From: Prolixibacteraceae bacterium
GTDB taxonomy: Bacteria; Bacteroidota; Bacteroidia; Bacteroidales; Prolixibacteraceae
Assembly: GCA_003506435.1 (NCBI GenBank)
Contig: DOAQ01000016.1
Coordinates: 97,424 to 161,423 of the forward strand
DNA: 64,000 bases
Direction: 5' to 3'
In this document: positions 26,902-36,565 of the stretch, piece by piece
Layout of the letters: the number at the start of each line of letters is the position of its first letter
Numbering within the stretch: the first letter of the stretch is position 1
Made by a program: the position numbers and the translations under genes
The notes under the pieces: model-generated
Database searches by the model: none
Told to the model about the DNA's origin: nothing
What the model saw: the letters and a program-made list of their open reading frames with translations, nothing else

Positions 26902-29112
26902 CTAATTTAAATCCTTTATCGAATGCCAAATCTGCTGTTCAATCATCCGCATCCCTTTGTCCGACGGGTGCGCGGCGACACCTTTATGCTCAAACCTGTC
27001 AATGGCCATGTTTGTTGTATCTTTTGACAAATCGCATATTGATACAAAAGGATATTTCATTTCAAAAGCATACTCTTTAATCAACCTGTTAACATTATCT
27101 TTCTTCCAAAAACCATCAACGATTATTTTCTCAGATTGCCGGCCTGGAGCAATGTACTTAACAAGTTTATCGTAATAGCTGATAAAATTGCCATCGCAGG
27201 CTTTCTTATCGTCCACATTTTCTGAAATTTTCAATATTAGGATATCAGGATTTCTTAATGAATCAAGGTTCGACAAGCGATAAGTATCGAAATTCCGCTC
27301 GAAGTCAGCAATATTCGTGAATTTAACCACTGCAGAAGGTTCAACCCGATGGATGTCGCGGATAAGGAGATGAACAAAATCGCTGTCTTTCACCGATGCT
27401 GCCATTCCCCAGTCGCCATACCAACCAATATCGGATTTGGGTCCGTGGCGCACAATACTGTTACCAAGTATAAGAACTGTTCTTTTCTTGCCGTTAGTGG
27501 CTTTACTCTTATTCTTTACAACTTCTTTTTTTATGAAACCATCCCCTCTCGTTTGAATAAAATTTCCATCTCCACTGGTTGGTTTATTTCCGGTATAATT
27601 GGTTAAAACTATATCCGGTATTGCTATTTGTCCGGTAGCTTTAAATGTCCCTTCACCCGGTGCTGCATCTGTATGAATAATATTGGAAGCCGAAATATGG
27701 GATATGGGCCCCTGGGCATCCACAAGATTATTAATTCCTTTACAATAGATATTATCCATTTGCAGGTAATCAACCGAACCTCCATCTTTTACACAAAGCA
27801 AAGGCAAATTGTTGGCCGGATAATCCCTGGTTACTGTGCTGTTGATAATTGCCAGATAATTTACTTTCGCCCCGCTAATTTCAATGTGATTGGTTATTTT
27901 TGGTATTGCATCGGTGTTTTCAGAAGAATTGTACCCATCAATAATCAGTTTTTTTATGGTTTTATTTTTCCCGGCTATCAATATTGAAGGGAAGTTGTCT
28001 TCGGCAAATTTGTTGCGGTTTATGTTCTTAAAAACAATAAGCTCAGCATTTGCGTCAATGTTGGCATAACTATGATGTACTGAGAATCGAATTTTTCCCA
28101 CTGATTCAACATTTATGTTCTCAATGAATACTTTTCCAACATTCCCATCTCCGGGATTATTTATAGGGAATGAGTTTTTCCAGTAATTGTCGATAATAAG
28201 CCAGTATTCCTTAGTTATTCCATGTATATTCCTGATTGTTACATTATCGATGCGGCTTTTACAGCTTAAAAGACGAATTCCGAACAATCCACCTTCAAAT
28301 GTTACATTATCAACCGTAATATTGGTAATGTCGCCATAAAATTTTCGGTACAGGTTATTTATGTTATCCCATTTTAATTCCAAGGGAATATCTGCATTAA
28401 ATGCGATATGATCATCTTTTGCCAGAATAACACAATCCCTGATTGTAACATTCTTACCTGGCCCTACGAAACTAAATCCGTCGCAATTTATCGGGGCCTC
28501 TTTCCCCACATCTATTCTAACATTTTGAATAAAGACGTTTTCCACATTCTGTGCGTGAAAGCTGAATGTCCTCGGTTTATAAATAGTAGCATCTTTAAAC
28601 GTCAGATTTTTTACATTAATGAAGCGGAAAGCGCATATCCATCCATCCCCGGCATTATCATGAACTTGTGCAGGAGTTAATGCATCATTGAATCCATTGC
28701 CATTCCAAATTCCACCCTGGATTGAAATATTAGAATCGAGCGAAGTAGCCGAAGAAGCCCAGCTTACATTACTAAAAAGGCATTTGTCTGAATTATTGCG
28801 AAGTATTGCCCCGCAACCTTCAAAGGCTATAATTTTGGTATTGGAATAGATGGTAAGGCCTGTTACCGAATACCTCCCATCCCAATAAATAAGGATTGAA
28901 TTGGTTTTAGCCTTATCCAATACCGCTTGGATTACGGCTGTATTATCGGTTCCAAATGTTGTACTGTTTTTTTCAATATCAGCATCAGATACTGCCCCAC
29001 AAACAGAAAGATAATATACATTTGGCGTTTTAACCGATTCGTTTGGTATTTGAGAATGACCAAAATAAGTCATAAAAAATACCGATAGGATATATGCAAA
29101 TAGTCGTTTCAT
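26902..29112 (-). CDS. Secreted right-handed beta-helix protein fused to an SGNH-like domain
   Basis: A 736-residue protein with signal peptide (MKRLFAYILSVFFMTYFGHS). Residues about 30-540 form a pectate-lyase/GH28-like beta-helix: VYYLSVCGAVSDAD and DNTAVIQAVLDKAK at the start, then repeated Asn-ladder turns such as NVTIRDCVILAKDDHIAF. The last 190 residues form a separate SGNH-type domain, with VLILGNSIVRHGP as the nucleophile block and GVAAHPSDKGMRMIE as the His block. A depolymerase joined to an esterase would cut an acylated uronic-acid-type or similar glycan. Catalytic residues of the helix part are not certain. Normal members carry one of these domains alone. Confidence 0.75.
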   Translation of the reverse strand: MKRLFAYILSVFFMTYFGHSQIPNESVKTPNVYYLSVCGAVSDADIEKNSTTFGTDNTAVIQAVLDKAKTNSILIYWDGRYSVTGLTIYSNTKIIAFEGCGAILRNNSDKCLFSNVSWASSATSLDSNISIQGGIWNGNGFNDALTPAQVHDNAGDGWICAFRFINVKNLTFKDATIYKPRTFSFHAQNVENVFIQNVRIDVGKEAPINCDGFSFVGPGKNVTIRDCVILAKDDHIAFNADIPLELKWDNINNLYRKFYGDITNITVDNVTFEGGLFGIRLLSCKSRIDNVTIRNIHGITKEYWLIIDNYWKNSFPINNPGDGNVGKVFIENINVESVGKIRFSVHHSYANIDANAELIVFKNINRNKFAEDNFPSILIAGKNKTIKKLIIDGYNSSENTDAIPKITNHIEISGAKVNYLAIINSTVTRDYPANNLPLLCVKDGGSVDYLQMDNIYCKGINNLVDAQGPISHISASNIIHTDAAPGEGTFKATGQIAIPDIVLTNYTGNKPTSGDGNFIQTRGDGFIKKEVVKNKSKATNGKKRTVLILGNSIVRHGPKSDIGWYGDWGMAASVKDSDFVHLLIRDIHRVEPSAVVKFTNIADFERNFDTYRLSNLDSLRNPDILILKISENVDDKKACDGNFISYYDKLVKYIAPGRQSEKIIVDGFWKKDNVNRLIKEYAFEMKYPFVSICDLSKDTTNMAIDRFEHKGVAAHPSDKGMRMIEQQIWHSIKDLN

Positions 29113-29261
29113 TTGTAAATAAGTTGTTTTTCGCCAAGATATATTGATTGTTTTTTTGTATTTATATTTGTCTGTAATAACTTGAATATAAGCAATAACA
29201 TCACTTTGTTGCCTTTCTATTTTAGATTTTTAAGTTATCTGCTTTTATTGAAAAGAAAAAG

Positions 29262-29310
29262 AATGGGAAGTAAGTCAGCAAGCAGGGTGCTTTTTGATTC
29301 ACTTCCCATT
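29262..29310 (-). terminator. Hairpin after the second SusD gene
   Basis: ACTTCCCATT (29301-29310) pairs perfectly with AATGGGAAGT (29262-29271). Read on the minus strand the stem is followed by CTTTTTCTTTT, a good rho-independent terminator signal despite the 29-base loop. It lies just past the susD stop codon (29333), separating susCD from the enzymes downstream. Confidence 0.6.
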
Positions 29311-29332
29311 TATTTTAGTTTAAAATGAACAA

Positions 29333-30997
29333 TCAATATTTTCCCGGCGAAATGTTGCCGTTTTTATTGACATCCCACCACAACGGGGTATTCTCCAGGT
29401 CGGAATTGCCTCCGAAATCTTCGTTTGAAGAACGTGCCACCTCGTCGGGTTGGGTATTTCTTTCAACGTCGGGGAATACATGCCTTGTTATGATTTGGCC
29501 AATTGACGGATCGACATTGGCGTTTAATGATGTCTTTTTAGCATATAATTTAGGCAGTCTTGTTCTCCGTACTTCGGCATACGCTTCCACGCTTATTGGG
29601 AACAGGGCAAGCCATTTCTGAATCATAATCTGTTCATATTGCAGCGTTTTGTCGGTGCCAAATTTCACGGGAGCTGTCGAAACAGGAGGATCGTTATACG
29701 GAGCATTACCCGGGCCAATCGGCACATTTGTACTGTTAATATAACCCGTCACAGCACCCGCGCTAATCGATGGTGTCCATTGTTTCAGCGAAACCTCAAT
29801 CCCTTTTTCATAGAATGTTTTGGCGTCTCCGCCCATGTTCCAGCCTCTCCATGCCCCTTCAGCTTTTAAGAACCAGGTTTCAGCCGCATTTACAACATTG
29901 ATAGGCGTTTTTCGTTGATTACCGTCGGCAAACCGCGGCCCGTACATTGAATGGGCCCGTAAAATACCTGTAACTCCCATCGAAGAAGGGGCACCACTGG
30001 TTGCGCCATGATATCCACCAATATTGCTTTTGTACTCAGCAAAAATATCACTGCGGTTTTGTACCGGATTCCAAAATTCAGCCATACGGGGGTCGTTATA
30101 TCCTTTCATATAACTTTCCATGCTGGTACTCATAAAATCGTGCAGGTATTGCACCATTTGGCACATCCCATGTCCGTAACCGGAAGAACCTGTAAGGCTA
30201 TTCGTTTTGTACAGGCCATCATCGGCGTTTGTTTCCAACATAATTCCTTTCACTGCATCTTCTGCTTCCTTTTTGGCCTTTTCAGGTTCAATATTTGAAA
30301 TGCGACAGGCAAAACGCAGACGCATGGTGTTACAGAAACGCAACCATTTTTCAACTTTCCCGTCCCAGATCATATCGCCCAATCCGTATGCATTGGAATT
30401 GGGGTTTTTCTGTAACTCGGCTTCCAAAATAGCTGCCGCCGAGCGTAATTCATCAAACATCTGATAATAAATATCCTTCTGTTTGTCGAAGCGTACCACA
30501 TCCTGAGATGCACCTGCTTCAGAATAAGGAACAGGCCCCCAAATGTCGGTCTGGCGATGGAATACATGCACTTTCCATATCATAGCAATTGCATAGTATA
30601 CAGGCATTTCATCTTTTGTCTTACTTAGAATAACCTCAAGGTGTTTATACATGTATGTGTACGCCCGTGTATAAGTTTGGTCATGTGCTGCAGCCGAAGC
30701 AATAATATTCAACTCCCTGTTGTAATCTCCACAAACAGTATAACCGCTCAAATGCATCGGGGTTGTGGCATAAAACTTTTGCGCCAACCCTGCCATTTGC
30801 CAATGGCTGCCTTCGGTAAGTGATTGCGAAAAAAGGCCTGCCAGTTCCTTTGTTCCGACCTCCATCATTTGGGTTTTATCCGTATTGTATTCGTCGAATT
30901 GATCGGTACAGGAGAATGTGCCGGCAAATAAAAAGAGGGCCAAAAAACAAACCACCCGGCTTATTTTAAAAGCTGATATATGTATTTTTAGTTTCAT
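29333..30997 (-). CDS. susD: SusD/RagB-family lipoprotein (SusD-like group 2)
   Basis: A 554-residue outer-membrane lipoprotein (lipobox AGTFSC). It starts TDQFDEYNTDKTQMMEV and contains WKVHVFHRQTDIWGPVPYSEAG, the landmark of the SusD-like subgroup whose TPR helices differ somewhat from classic SusD. Later parts include FLKAEGAWRGWNM and EQIMIQKWLALFPISVEAYAEVRRT, also typical. It binds the glycan together with the SusC encoded 18 bases upstream. It differs in subgroup from the SusD at 1657-3381, so the two loci probably serve different substrates. Confidence 0.9.
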   Translation of the reverse strand: MKLKIHISAFKISRVVCFLALFLFAGTFSCTDQFDEYNTDKTQMMEVGTKELAGLFSQSLTEGSHWQMAGLAQKFYATTPMHLSGYTVCGDYNRELNIIASAAAHDQTYTRAYTYMYKHLEVILSKTKDEMPVYYAIAMIWKVHVFHRQTDIWGPVPYSEAGASQDVVRFDKQKDIYYQMFDELRSAAAILEAELQKNPNSNAYGLGDMIWDGKVEKWLRFCNTMRLRFACRISNIEPEKAKKEAEDAVKGIMLETNADDGLYKTNSLTGSSGYGHGMCQMVQYLHDFMSTSMESYMKGYNDPRMAEFWNPVQNRSDIFAEYKSNIGGYHGATSGAPSSMGVTGILRAHSMYGPRFADGNQRKTPINVVNAAETWFLKAEGAWRGWNMGGDAKTFYEKGIEVSLKQWTPSISAGAVTGYINSTNVPIGPGNAPYNDPPVSTAPVKFGTDKTLQYEQIMIQKWLALFPISVEAYAEVRRTRLPKLYAKKTSLNANVDPSIGQIITRHVFPDVERNTQPDEVARSSNEDFGGNSDLENTPLWWDVNKNGNISPGKY

Positions 30998-31015
30998 TAT
31001 GATTTGATTTTAAGT

Positions 31016-34000
31016 TTATAATGTTACTTTGAGATTAAAGCCTAGTGTCCTGGAATAAGGCAAGAAAGAGTTTTCGCCACCTTGTCCGTTGATGGTCGGA
31101 TCAGAAGTTACATCAGGATCGAACCATTTACAGCCATTATAAAAGAAGAATAAGTTGCGTCCGACAAGTGATAAACGGATATCTTTTACAAACCTGTTGA
31201 ACTTGAAGTTGTACCCCACGCTAAGTTCCCTCAGCCGGGAATTTGTGGCGTCGTGATTAAATAATTCACCGACAGCAGCAGAGCCTCTATTCGCGATCAC
31301 AACGGCATATTGCTGGGCAGTAATCGTAATATCATTTTTTGTCCCGTCTTCTTTTACCCCATCGAATATAAAACCTTCGCGACCATAAAGTGACGATTCG
31401 CTGTTTCCGTAAAGCAACAAGTTAGCTTCTGTCCCTGATTGTCGTACACCTCCGTAGTTCAGGTCAATCAGAAAGTTCAGGCTCCAATTTCTGTACGTAA
31501 ATGTATTGGTCAACCCGCTTCTCCAGTCATAGTTCATATTTCCCAAATAATCGGCATCCGGTTCTGCCGTAACTTTAGGGATACCATTCGTGGCAACAAC
31601 AACACGCCCTTGTTCGTCTTTCTCGAAACCTCTGGCATATACTTCTCCATACGGTTGGCCTTCAATCACTTTTACTGTACCTACAACATTTTTAGGTGTT
31701 CCCAGATCGTATTCTTTCAAGGTCTTTGCCAATTCAATTACCTTGTTGTCATTTTTGGAAAAGTGCCCGTAAATATCCCAGGTAAAATCACCCGTTTTAA
31801 CGGGAGTTCCTGAAAGCATCAATTCAAAACCGGTATTCTGTATGTTTCCGCAATTAATAAGCGCCGATGAATAACCTGTTCCGGAAGGGGTTGTAACTTT
31901 CAATAATTGGTTAAAAGTATTTGATTTGTAGTAGGTAAAATCCAGGCCAAACCTATTTTCGAAGAATTTCAATTCAGCTCCGGCTTCCCACGATTTTGTT
32001 TTTTCAGGGATCAGCTCTGTTGCAACTTTACTTGACCCAAGTTTAATCATTCCGACAGGACCGCTGGCTACTGCACTGAATGTTTGATAGATTTGTGCAA
32101 AACTGGCATCGTTTCCTACTTCGGCATACGAAGCCCTTACTTTGGCGAACGAAATTGCTTCCGGCAATTTAAACATATCGGAAACAACGCCCGTCAAACC
32201 GATTGAAGGATAGAAATAACGATACGGTGCCGGGAGTGTCGAACTCCAGTCGTTACGGGCGGTTACATCCAGGTAAAGCATATTGCGGTAAACCAGTTGT
32301 CCTGTTCCGTACACTGCTTGTTTTTGAATTCTGTATTCGCCATCGCTGGTGGTAGGTGTGATCCCGTAAACCAGTGAGAATTTATTTTCAGTTTTTAAGC
32401 CGTCGCCCCCTGTAGATGAAAACACGCTCCTGCCGTAGGAATCATTTATTTCGGCTCCCAGATTAATACCAAAACGAAAATCTTTGTTGATTTCTTTATC
32501 GATTCCCAGTAAAACATCCCCTACTTTTTTACGGCTTCTACCAAATTCCGTATCGTAACCACCTTTCCCGTAACGGATAAAAGCCGTGTCCCACCATAGC
32601 TTTTCTTCCGAATCGTAGCTGTATGTATTTAAATTGCCTCGTAATTGCAAATATATCCAGTTTGTAAAATCGTAACGCAACGTGAGAATGGAACTCATAT
32701 TGCTGCTGTTGTATGGATTTTCACGGGCGTGGATTGACCAGTATGGATTAATCACTTTCGTTGAACCGGGAACCCAGGTAGTCTGTTTTTTCGAAAAATT
32801 TGCATCGTAATAATAATAGTCTTCAATATCCTGCGTACGGATTGTACGGGGCATACGGATCAATTGTGACATCGGGCTGAACATATCATCTCCCGTAGTC
32901 GGAGAGTTTTCCGAACGAAGGTAATGATAGGTCATTTTGAAGTCAATCTTCAGGTTTTTGATGACTTCCGAACTCAGGCGCATATTAAAATTGTCGCGGT
33001 TTATCTTATTGTTTTCAACAACCCCTTTTGCCGTTGTGTTGCTGTATGAAAAATAACCTGTAAGTTTTTCGTTCCCTGCACTGTACGAAATTGAGTTTGT
33101 TGCGTTGTACCCGGTTACAAAAACGTCTTTAAAATTATCGGGCTGTGCGGTTAACTTAATGTCTTCGCCTGTCCAGTTTGTTACGGTTTGTCCGGAAATG
33201 CGGGGTCCCCAACTGTCCATATCCGAACCGGCATTGTATACTCCATTTATTCCTTGTGCGTATTCATTCTGTAACTCAGGGTAAAGATAGGGCATATCCA
33301 CACTTGTGACCGAATTAAATTCAATCTGGCTGGTACCTGCTTTCCCTTTCTTTGTAGTAATAACGATCACCCCGTTGTTGGCGCTTGAACCGTAAAGGGC
33401 GGCTGCCGAAGGGCCTTTCAGCACGTTGATACTTTCAACATCGTCGCTGTTAATAGAGGAAAGCCCACCTCCTGAATTGGAATAGGGTACACCATCAACC
33501 ACAATTAATGGCTGGTTATTTCTTGCGATGGAACGGTCGCCCCTGATAATGATACGGGTGTCGCCGCCAACGCCTGTTGTTCCTGAAGAAGATGTAATTT
33601 GGACCCCGGCGATTTTGCCAGCCAGTGATTCTCCCAGGTTCACACTTTTAACAGTATTAACCGCGTCCATCCTTACTTGCTCTGTGGCATACGACAAGCT
33701 TCGTTTTTGTTTGCCAATACCCAAAGCGGTGACCACTACTTCGTCAACACCAATGGTTTCTTCAACCAACATAACATTGACAGTGGATTTTCCTAAAACG
33801 GATACTTCCTGACTTTTCATCCCAACAAACGAGAAAACCAATACGGCATCGCCGGAAACATTGGCAAGCGAGTATTTGCCATCGAAATCGGTTATAGTTC
33901 CCGTCGTTGTGCCTTTTACGGCTACCGTTGTTCCGGGGATTGGCTCGCCCAACGAGTTGGTTACTTTCCCGGAAATAGTTTTTTGCTGACCCGACGACAG

Positions 34001-34375
34001 CATTGAATTTTCCGATTCATCAACGAACAAGGCAATTTGCCTTCCCATGAGCCGGTATTTCACGTCGGTACCTAAAAACAGATCATCCATAATCTCGGTG
34101 ATAACCTTCTCTTTTTTCGAGATCGATGCTTTCTTGTCCACATCAACATCACCGCTGTAAAAGAAGCGGTATTCACTCTGTTCTTCAATCTGATTCAAAA
34201 TCTGCTTGATTGATGTGTTTTCGAAATTCACTGTCAAGCGGGTGGTTTGAGAGTACGACTCGACGGCCCAACTTCCCAAAACCGAAATACATAAAAGCAA
34301 TACCGTTAGTTTCATCTTTTTAAAAATTACAAATACCAATGACTTGTCGTCGTGGTATAACCACAATTTTTTCAT
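31016..34375 (-). CDS. susC: SusC/RagA TonB-dependent outer-membrane transporter with STN domain
   Basis: A 1119-residue receptor with the same plan as the one at 3387-6893: signal (about 20-43), STN domain (about 48-120, ending GRQIALFVDES), carboxypeptidase-regulatory-like domain (about 133-208, ITDFDGKYSLANV), plug with GPSAAALYGSSANNGVIVITTKK, and a barrel ending LGFNLKVTL. The STN domain again matches a FecR/sigma pair upstream. It would import the oligosaccharide produced outside by the enzymes of this locus. No disruption is visible. Identity to the first SusC is limited to the shared N-terminal domains. Confidence 0.95.
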   Translation of the reverse strand: MKKLWLYHDDKSLVFVIFKKMKLTVLLLCISVLGSWAVESYSQTTRLTVNFENTSIKQILNQIEEQSEYRFFYSGDVDVDKKASISKKEKVITEIMDDLFLGTDVKYRLMGRQIALFVDESENSMLSSGQQKTISGKVTNSLGEPIPGTTVAVKGTTTGTITDFDGKYSLANVSGDAVLVFSFVGMKSQEVSVLGKSTVNVMLVEETIGVDEVVVTALGIGKQKRSLSYATEQVRMDAVNTVKSVNLGESLAGKIAGVQITSSSGTTGVGGDTRIIIRGDRSIARNNQPLIVVDGVPYSNSGGGLSSINSDDVESINVLKGPSAAALYGSSANNGVIVITTKKGKAGTSQIEFNSVTSVDMPYLYPELQNEYAQGINGVYNAGSDMDSWGPRISGQTVTNWTGEDIKLTAQPDNFKDVFVTGYNATNSISYSAGNEKLTGYFSYSNTTAKGVVENNKINRDNFNMRLSSEVIKNLKIDFKMTYHYLRSENSPTTGDDMFSPMSQLIRMPRTIRTQDIEDYYYYDANFSKKQTTWVPGSTKVINPYWSIHARENPYNSSNMSSILTLRYDFTNWIYLQLRGNLNTYSYDSEEKLWWDTAFIRYGKGGYDTEFGRSRKKVGDVLLGIDKEINKDFRFGINLGAEINDSYGRSVFSSTGGDGLKTENKFSLVYGITPTTSDGEYRIQKQAVYGTGQLVYRNMLYLDVTARNDWSSTLPAPYRYFYPSIGLTGVVSDMFKLPEAISFAKVRASYAEVGNDASFAQIYQTFSAVASGPVGMIKLGSSKVATELIPEKTKSWEAGAELKFFENRFGLDFTYYKSNTFNQLLKVTTPSGTGYSSALINCGNIQNTGFELMLSGTPVKTGDFTWDIYGHFSKNDNKVIELAKTLKEYDLGTPKNVVGTVKVIEGQPYGEVYARGFEKDEQGRVVVATNGIPKVTAEPDADYLGNMNYDWRSGLTNTFTYRNWSLNFLIDLNYGGVRQSGTEANLLLYGNSESSLYGREGFIFDGVKEDGTKNDITITAQQYAVVIANRGSAAVGELFNHDATNSRLRELSVGYNFKFNRFVKDIRLSLVGRNLFFFYNGCKWFDPDVTSDPTINGQGGENSFLPYSRTLGFNLKVTL

Positions 34376-34422
34376 AATTTTGTTCTTTTGGTTTAATAAC
34401 TCTAGTTAAATCAATTTCCAAG

Positions 34423-34449
34423 GAGGTAGAAAGGGCTAATTTCTGCCTC
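34423..34449 (-). terminator. Hairpin between the second fecR and susC
   Basis: GAGGTAGAAA (34423-34432) pairs with TTTCTGCCTC (34440-34449) with one mismatch, 66 bases past the fecR stop and 48 before susC. It mirrors the hairpin at 6972-6999 in the first locus, again with a T-run on the plus-strand side and an A-run before the stem on the minus strand. It may be a partial terminator of the sigma/fecR transcript. Confidence 0.4.
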
Positions 34450-34514
34450 TTTTTTTTCGCATGTAAAAATTTATTTCCTCATAGGCAAATCAGTTCAAAT
34501 ATATTTTAATTGTC

Positions 34515-35504
34515 CTATTTCTTTGTTATTCTGATTGTTCGTGTAATTTCATCAAACGTATAGTTGATTGACGCAGTCGTTTTCAACAGTTCCATAACTT
34601 CGGGAAACGATTCCATTTCGACGGTTCCTGAAAAATAGATTCCGGACAACTGCGGATCGTTCGCCAGTTCGATATGTACATTGTACCAGCGTTCAAGACT
34701 TTTTGTGACTTCCGGCAAATATTCATTTCTGAAAATCAGTTTGCCTTCTTTCCACGATGTAAAGAGTTCGGTTTCAACTTCGCTGACTACCAGCCTGCCT
34801 CTTTCCTGTTTCGCCTGAAAACCCGGCTGGAGCAGAATTTCTTCGCCGGTTTCATTCCCTTTGATCTGAACCAATCCGGTTACCAGCGTTGTTTCGAATG
34901 CTTCATCCTGAAAAGCTTTTACATTGAATGAAGTCCCTTTAACCCGAATGTCTCCATACGAAGTTGAAACAATGAAAGGCCTCCCTTTTTTCACTTCGAA
35001 AAATGCTTCGCCTTCCAGCGTGATGCGCCGGGTTTTCGAAAATTGGGCCGGATACGATAATTTGGACCCCGAGTTCAGCCATACCGTTGAACCATCGGGC
35101 AACTGAAACTGGGTACGCGCCCCGTAGGGAGTTGCCACATTCCGGACTGTTTGTGCATCTTCAGACGAAGGCCAGTTTGTAATCACAACCGAACTAATAA
35201 TAACTCCAAAAACAAATGCTGCCGCTATTGCCAACACTTTTCGAAGTTGTGCGTTCTGCAATCGAAATACGGGTTTTTGTTTTGTATACGGAGCGATTTT
35301 AGCTTGCAGCCGGTTCCAGCTTTCGCTGCTTTGCCGGTCTTTATTTTGAATGAGTTCCTGCTCAAACAAGGCTTGTTGTTTCAGGAAAAAATCTTTGTTC
35401 GATTGAGTTTCCTTTACCCATTTCAACAACTGCATTTCTTCGGCCAAATTCAATTTTCCGCTTAAAAAGTCCGTTATTAATTTACTTATTTTCTGTGTTT
35501 CCAT
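34515..35504 (-). CDS. FecR-family anti-sigma factor
   Basis: A 329-residue membrane protein: cytoplasmic sigma-binding part (about 1-85, AEEMQLLKWVKETQSNKDFF), one transmembrane helix (about 89-109), periplasmic FecR domain (about 125-225, VWLNSGSKLSYPAQF and LEGEAFFEVKKGRPF) and a C-terminal DUF4974-like domain (about 255-329). It would relay the state of the SusC STN domain to the sigma factor encoded next to it. A gap of 178 bases, in which I see no gene or strong signal, separates it from the sigma gene. Confidence 0.93.
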   Translation of the reverse strand: METQKISKLITDFLSGKLNLAEEMQLLKWVKETQSNKDFFLKQQALFEQELIQNKDRQSSESWNRLQAKIAPYTKQKPVFRLQNAQLRKVLAIAAAFVFGVIISSVVITNWPSSEDAQTVRNVATPYGARTQFQLPDGSTVWLNSGSKLSYPAQFSKTRRITLEGEAFFEVKKGRPFIVSTSYGDIRVKGTSFNVKAFQDEAFETTLVTGLVQIKGNETGEEILLQPGFQAKQERGRLVVSEVETELFTSWKEGKLIFRNEYLPEVTKSLERWYNVHIELANDPQLSGIYFSGTVEMESFPEVMELLKTTASINYTFDEITRTIRITKK

Positions 35505-35682
35505 CGTAGTAATCCAAGCGCGTTTATAATTAGTACAATGTAGAGACTGTTTTTACCAACCTCTGTATGGAAAATATTTTTAAGGCTTACTGATTACGCG
35601 GAGAAAAAATCAAAACTGATATTTTAGGAAGTATAGGTTACTCCATTTTTTACTTAGAGGCTTAGCGACTTTGCGAGAAATC

Positions 35683-36267
35683 TTATTCCCTTGTTAAAAT
35701 CAGGAAAAGCAACAGATCAGGGTTCAGCTTTTTCCGGGCAAATTCAAGGCCACGGGCCAGATGTTTATCAACCATCGTTGTCGATATGTTCATGATTTCA
35801 GCAATTTCCCTGATTTTTTTGCCTTCGAGCCATTTCAGGGAAAAAGCCTGTCCGCATTTTTCAGGCATCTCCGAAATCAGCGTATTCAATTCCCGGCTGA
35901 GTTGCTCGTGCATGTTCACAAACTCACCCGAATCGTTGAAACTGATGTGATACAGTTCTTCCGATTCCAGATAGGCCTGCTGATGAATAAATTTCTCTTC
36001 GATAACTTTTCGTTTCAGGTTGTTTAAACACCGGTTTCGCACCTGCACAAAAATGAATGAAGCTGCATTCTTTTCACGGTTCAGATGGTCGCGGTTTTTC
36101 CATAGCTGGAAAAATACATCCTGAACCAAATCTTCAGCCTCATCAGCATCTTTTAAAAACCATGCAGCATAATTTTTAAGGCGGGGATAATAGCGCCGAA
36201 AAAGGTTTTCGAACGAAAGCAATTCTGTTCCGCTGGTTTGATTCTCTATGTTGATGTATTTCCCCAT
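35683..36267 (-). CDS. ECF RNA polymerase sigma factor
   Basis: A 194-residue ECF sigma factor with an ATG start. Region 2 (about 18-85) has FENLFRRYYPRLKNYAAWFL and EAEDLVQDVFFQLWKNRDHL; region 4 (about 125-185) has KIREIAEIMNISTTMVDKHLARGLEFA. It heads the second polysaccharide locus and should activate susCD of that locus once released by FecR. It is only moderately similar to the sigma at 8036-8662, as expected for two independently tuned loci. Confidence 0.94.
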   Translation of the reverse strand: MGKYINIENQTSGTELLSFENLFRRYYPRLKNYAAWFLKDADEAEDLVQDVFFQLWKNRDHLNREKNAASFIFVQVRNRCLNNLKRKVIEEKFIHQQAYLESEELYHISFNDSGEFVNMHEQLSRELNTLISEMPEKCGQAFSLKWLEGKKIREIAEIMNISTTMVDKHLARGLEFARKKLNPDLLLFLILTRE

Positions 36268-36495
36268 CCGATTTTATTATCAGCAAAGTTTTCCCGGAAA
36301 ATATTTTCCCCCGCTAAAACAAAGAAAAGAAATACGAATGTAGAAAAATAGGAGAACAGAAAAAAACAAACAGAAACTTTTGGAAATACATATCTCCGTA
36401 CAAGACAATATCAAGAATCCCCTTTTTACCGGCCTGTTTTATCTATGGAATTTTTTATCGTCAACGCTTGTAAACAGCGAAAATTCCCTTTATGT

Positions 36496-36511
36496 CCCCG
36501 ATTGTTCGGGG
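36496..36511. repeat. CCCCGA/TCGGGG palindrome
   Basis: A perfect hairpin with loop TTGT in the 298-base gap between the divergent sigma gene and the SGNH gene, related to the palindromes at 331-346 and 58187-58200. No other element is obvious in this gap apart from AT-rich sequence that must hold both promoters. Confidence 0.45.
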
Positions 36512-36565
36512 TAGGGATAAATCGAGAAAAAATACGACATTTGTTCATTCTTAGAACTTAAAAAT

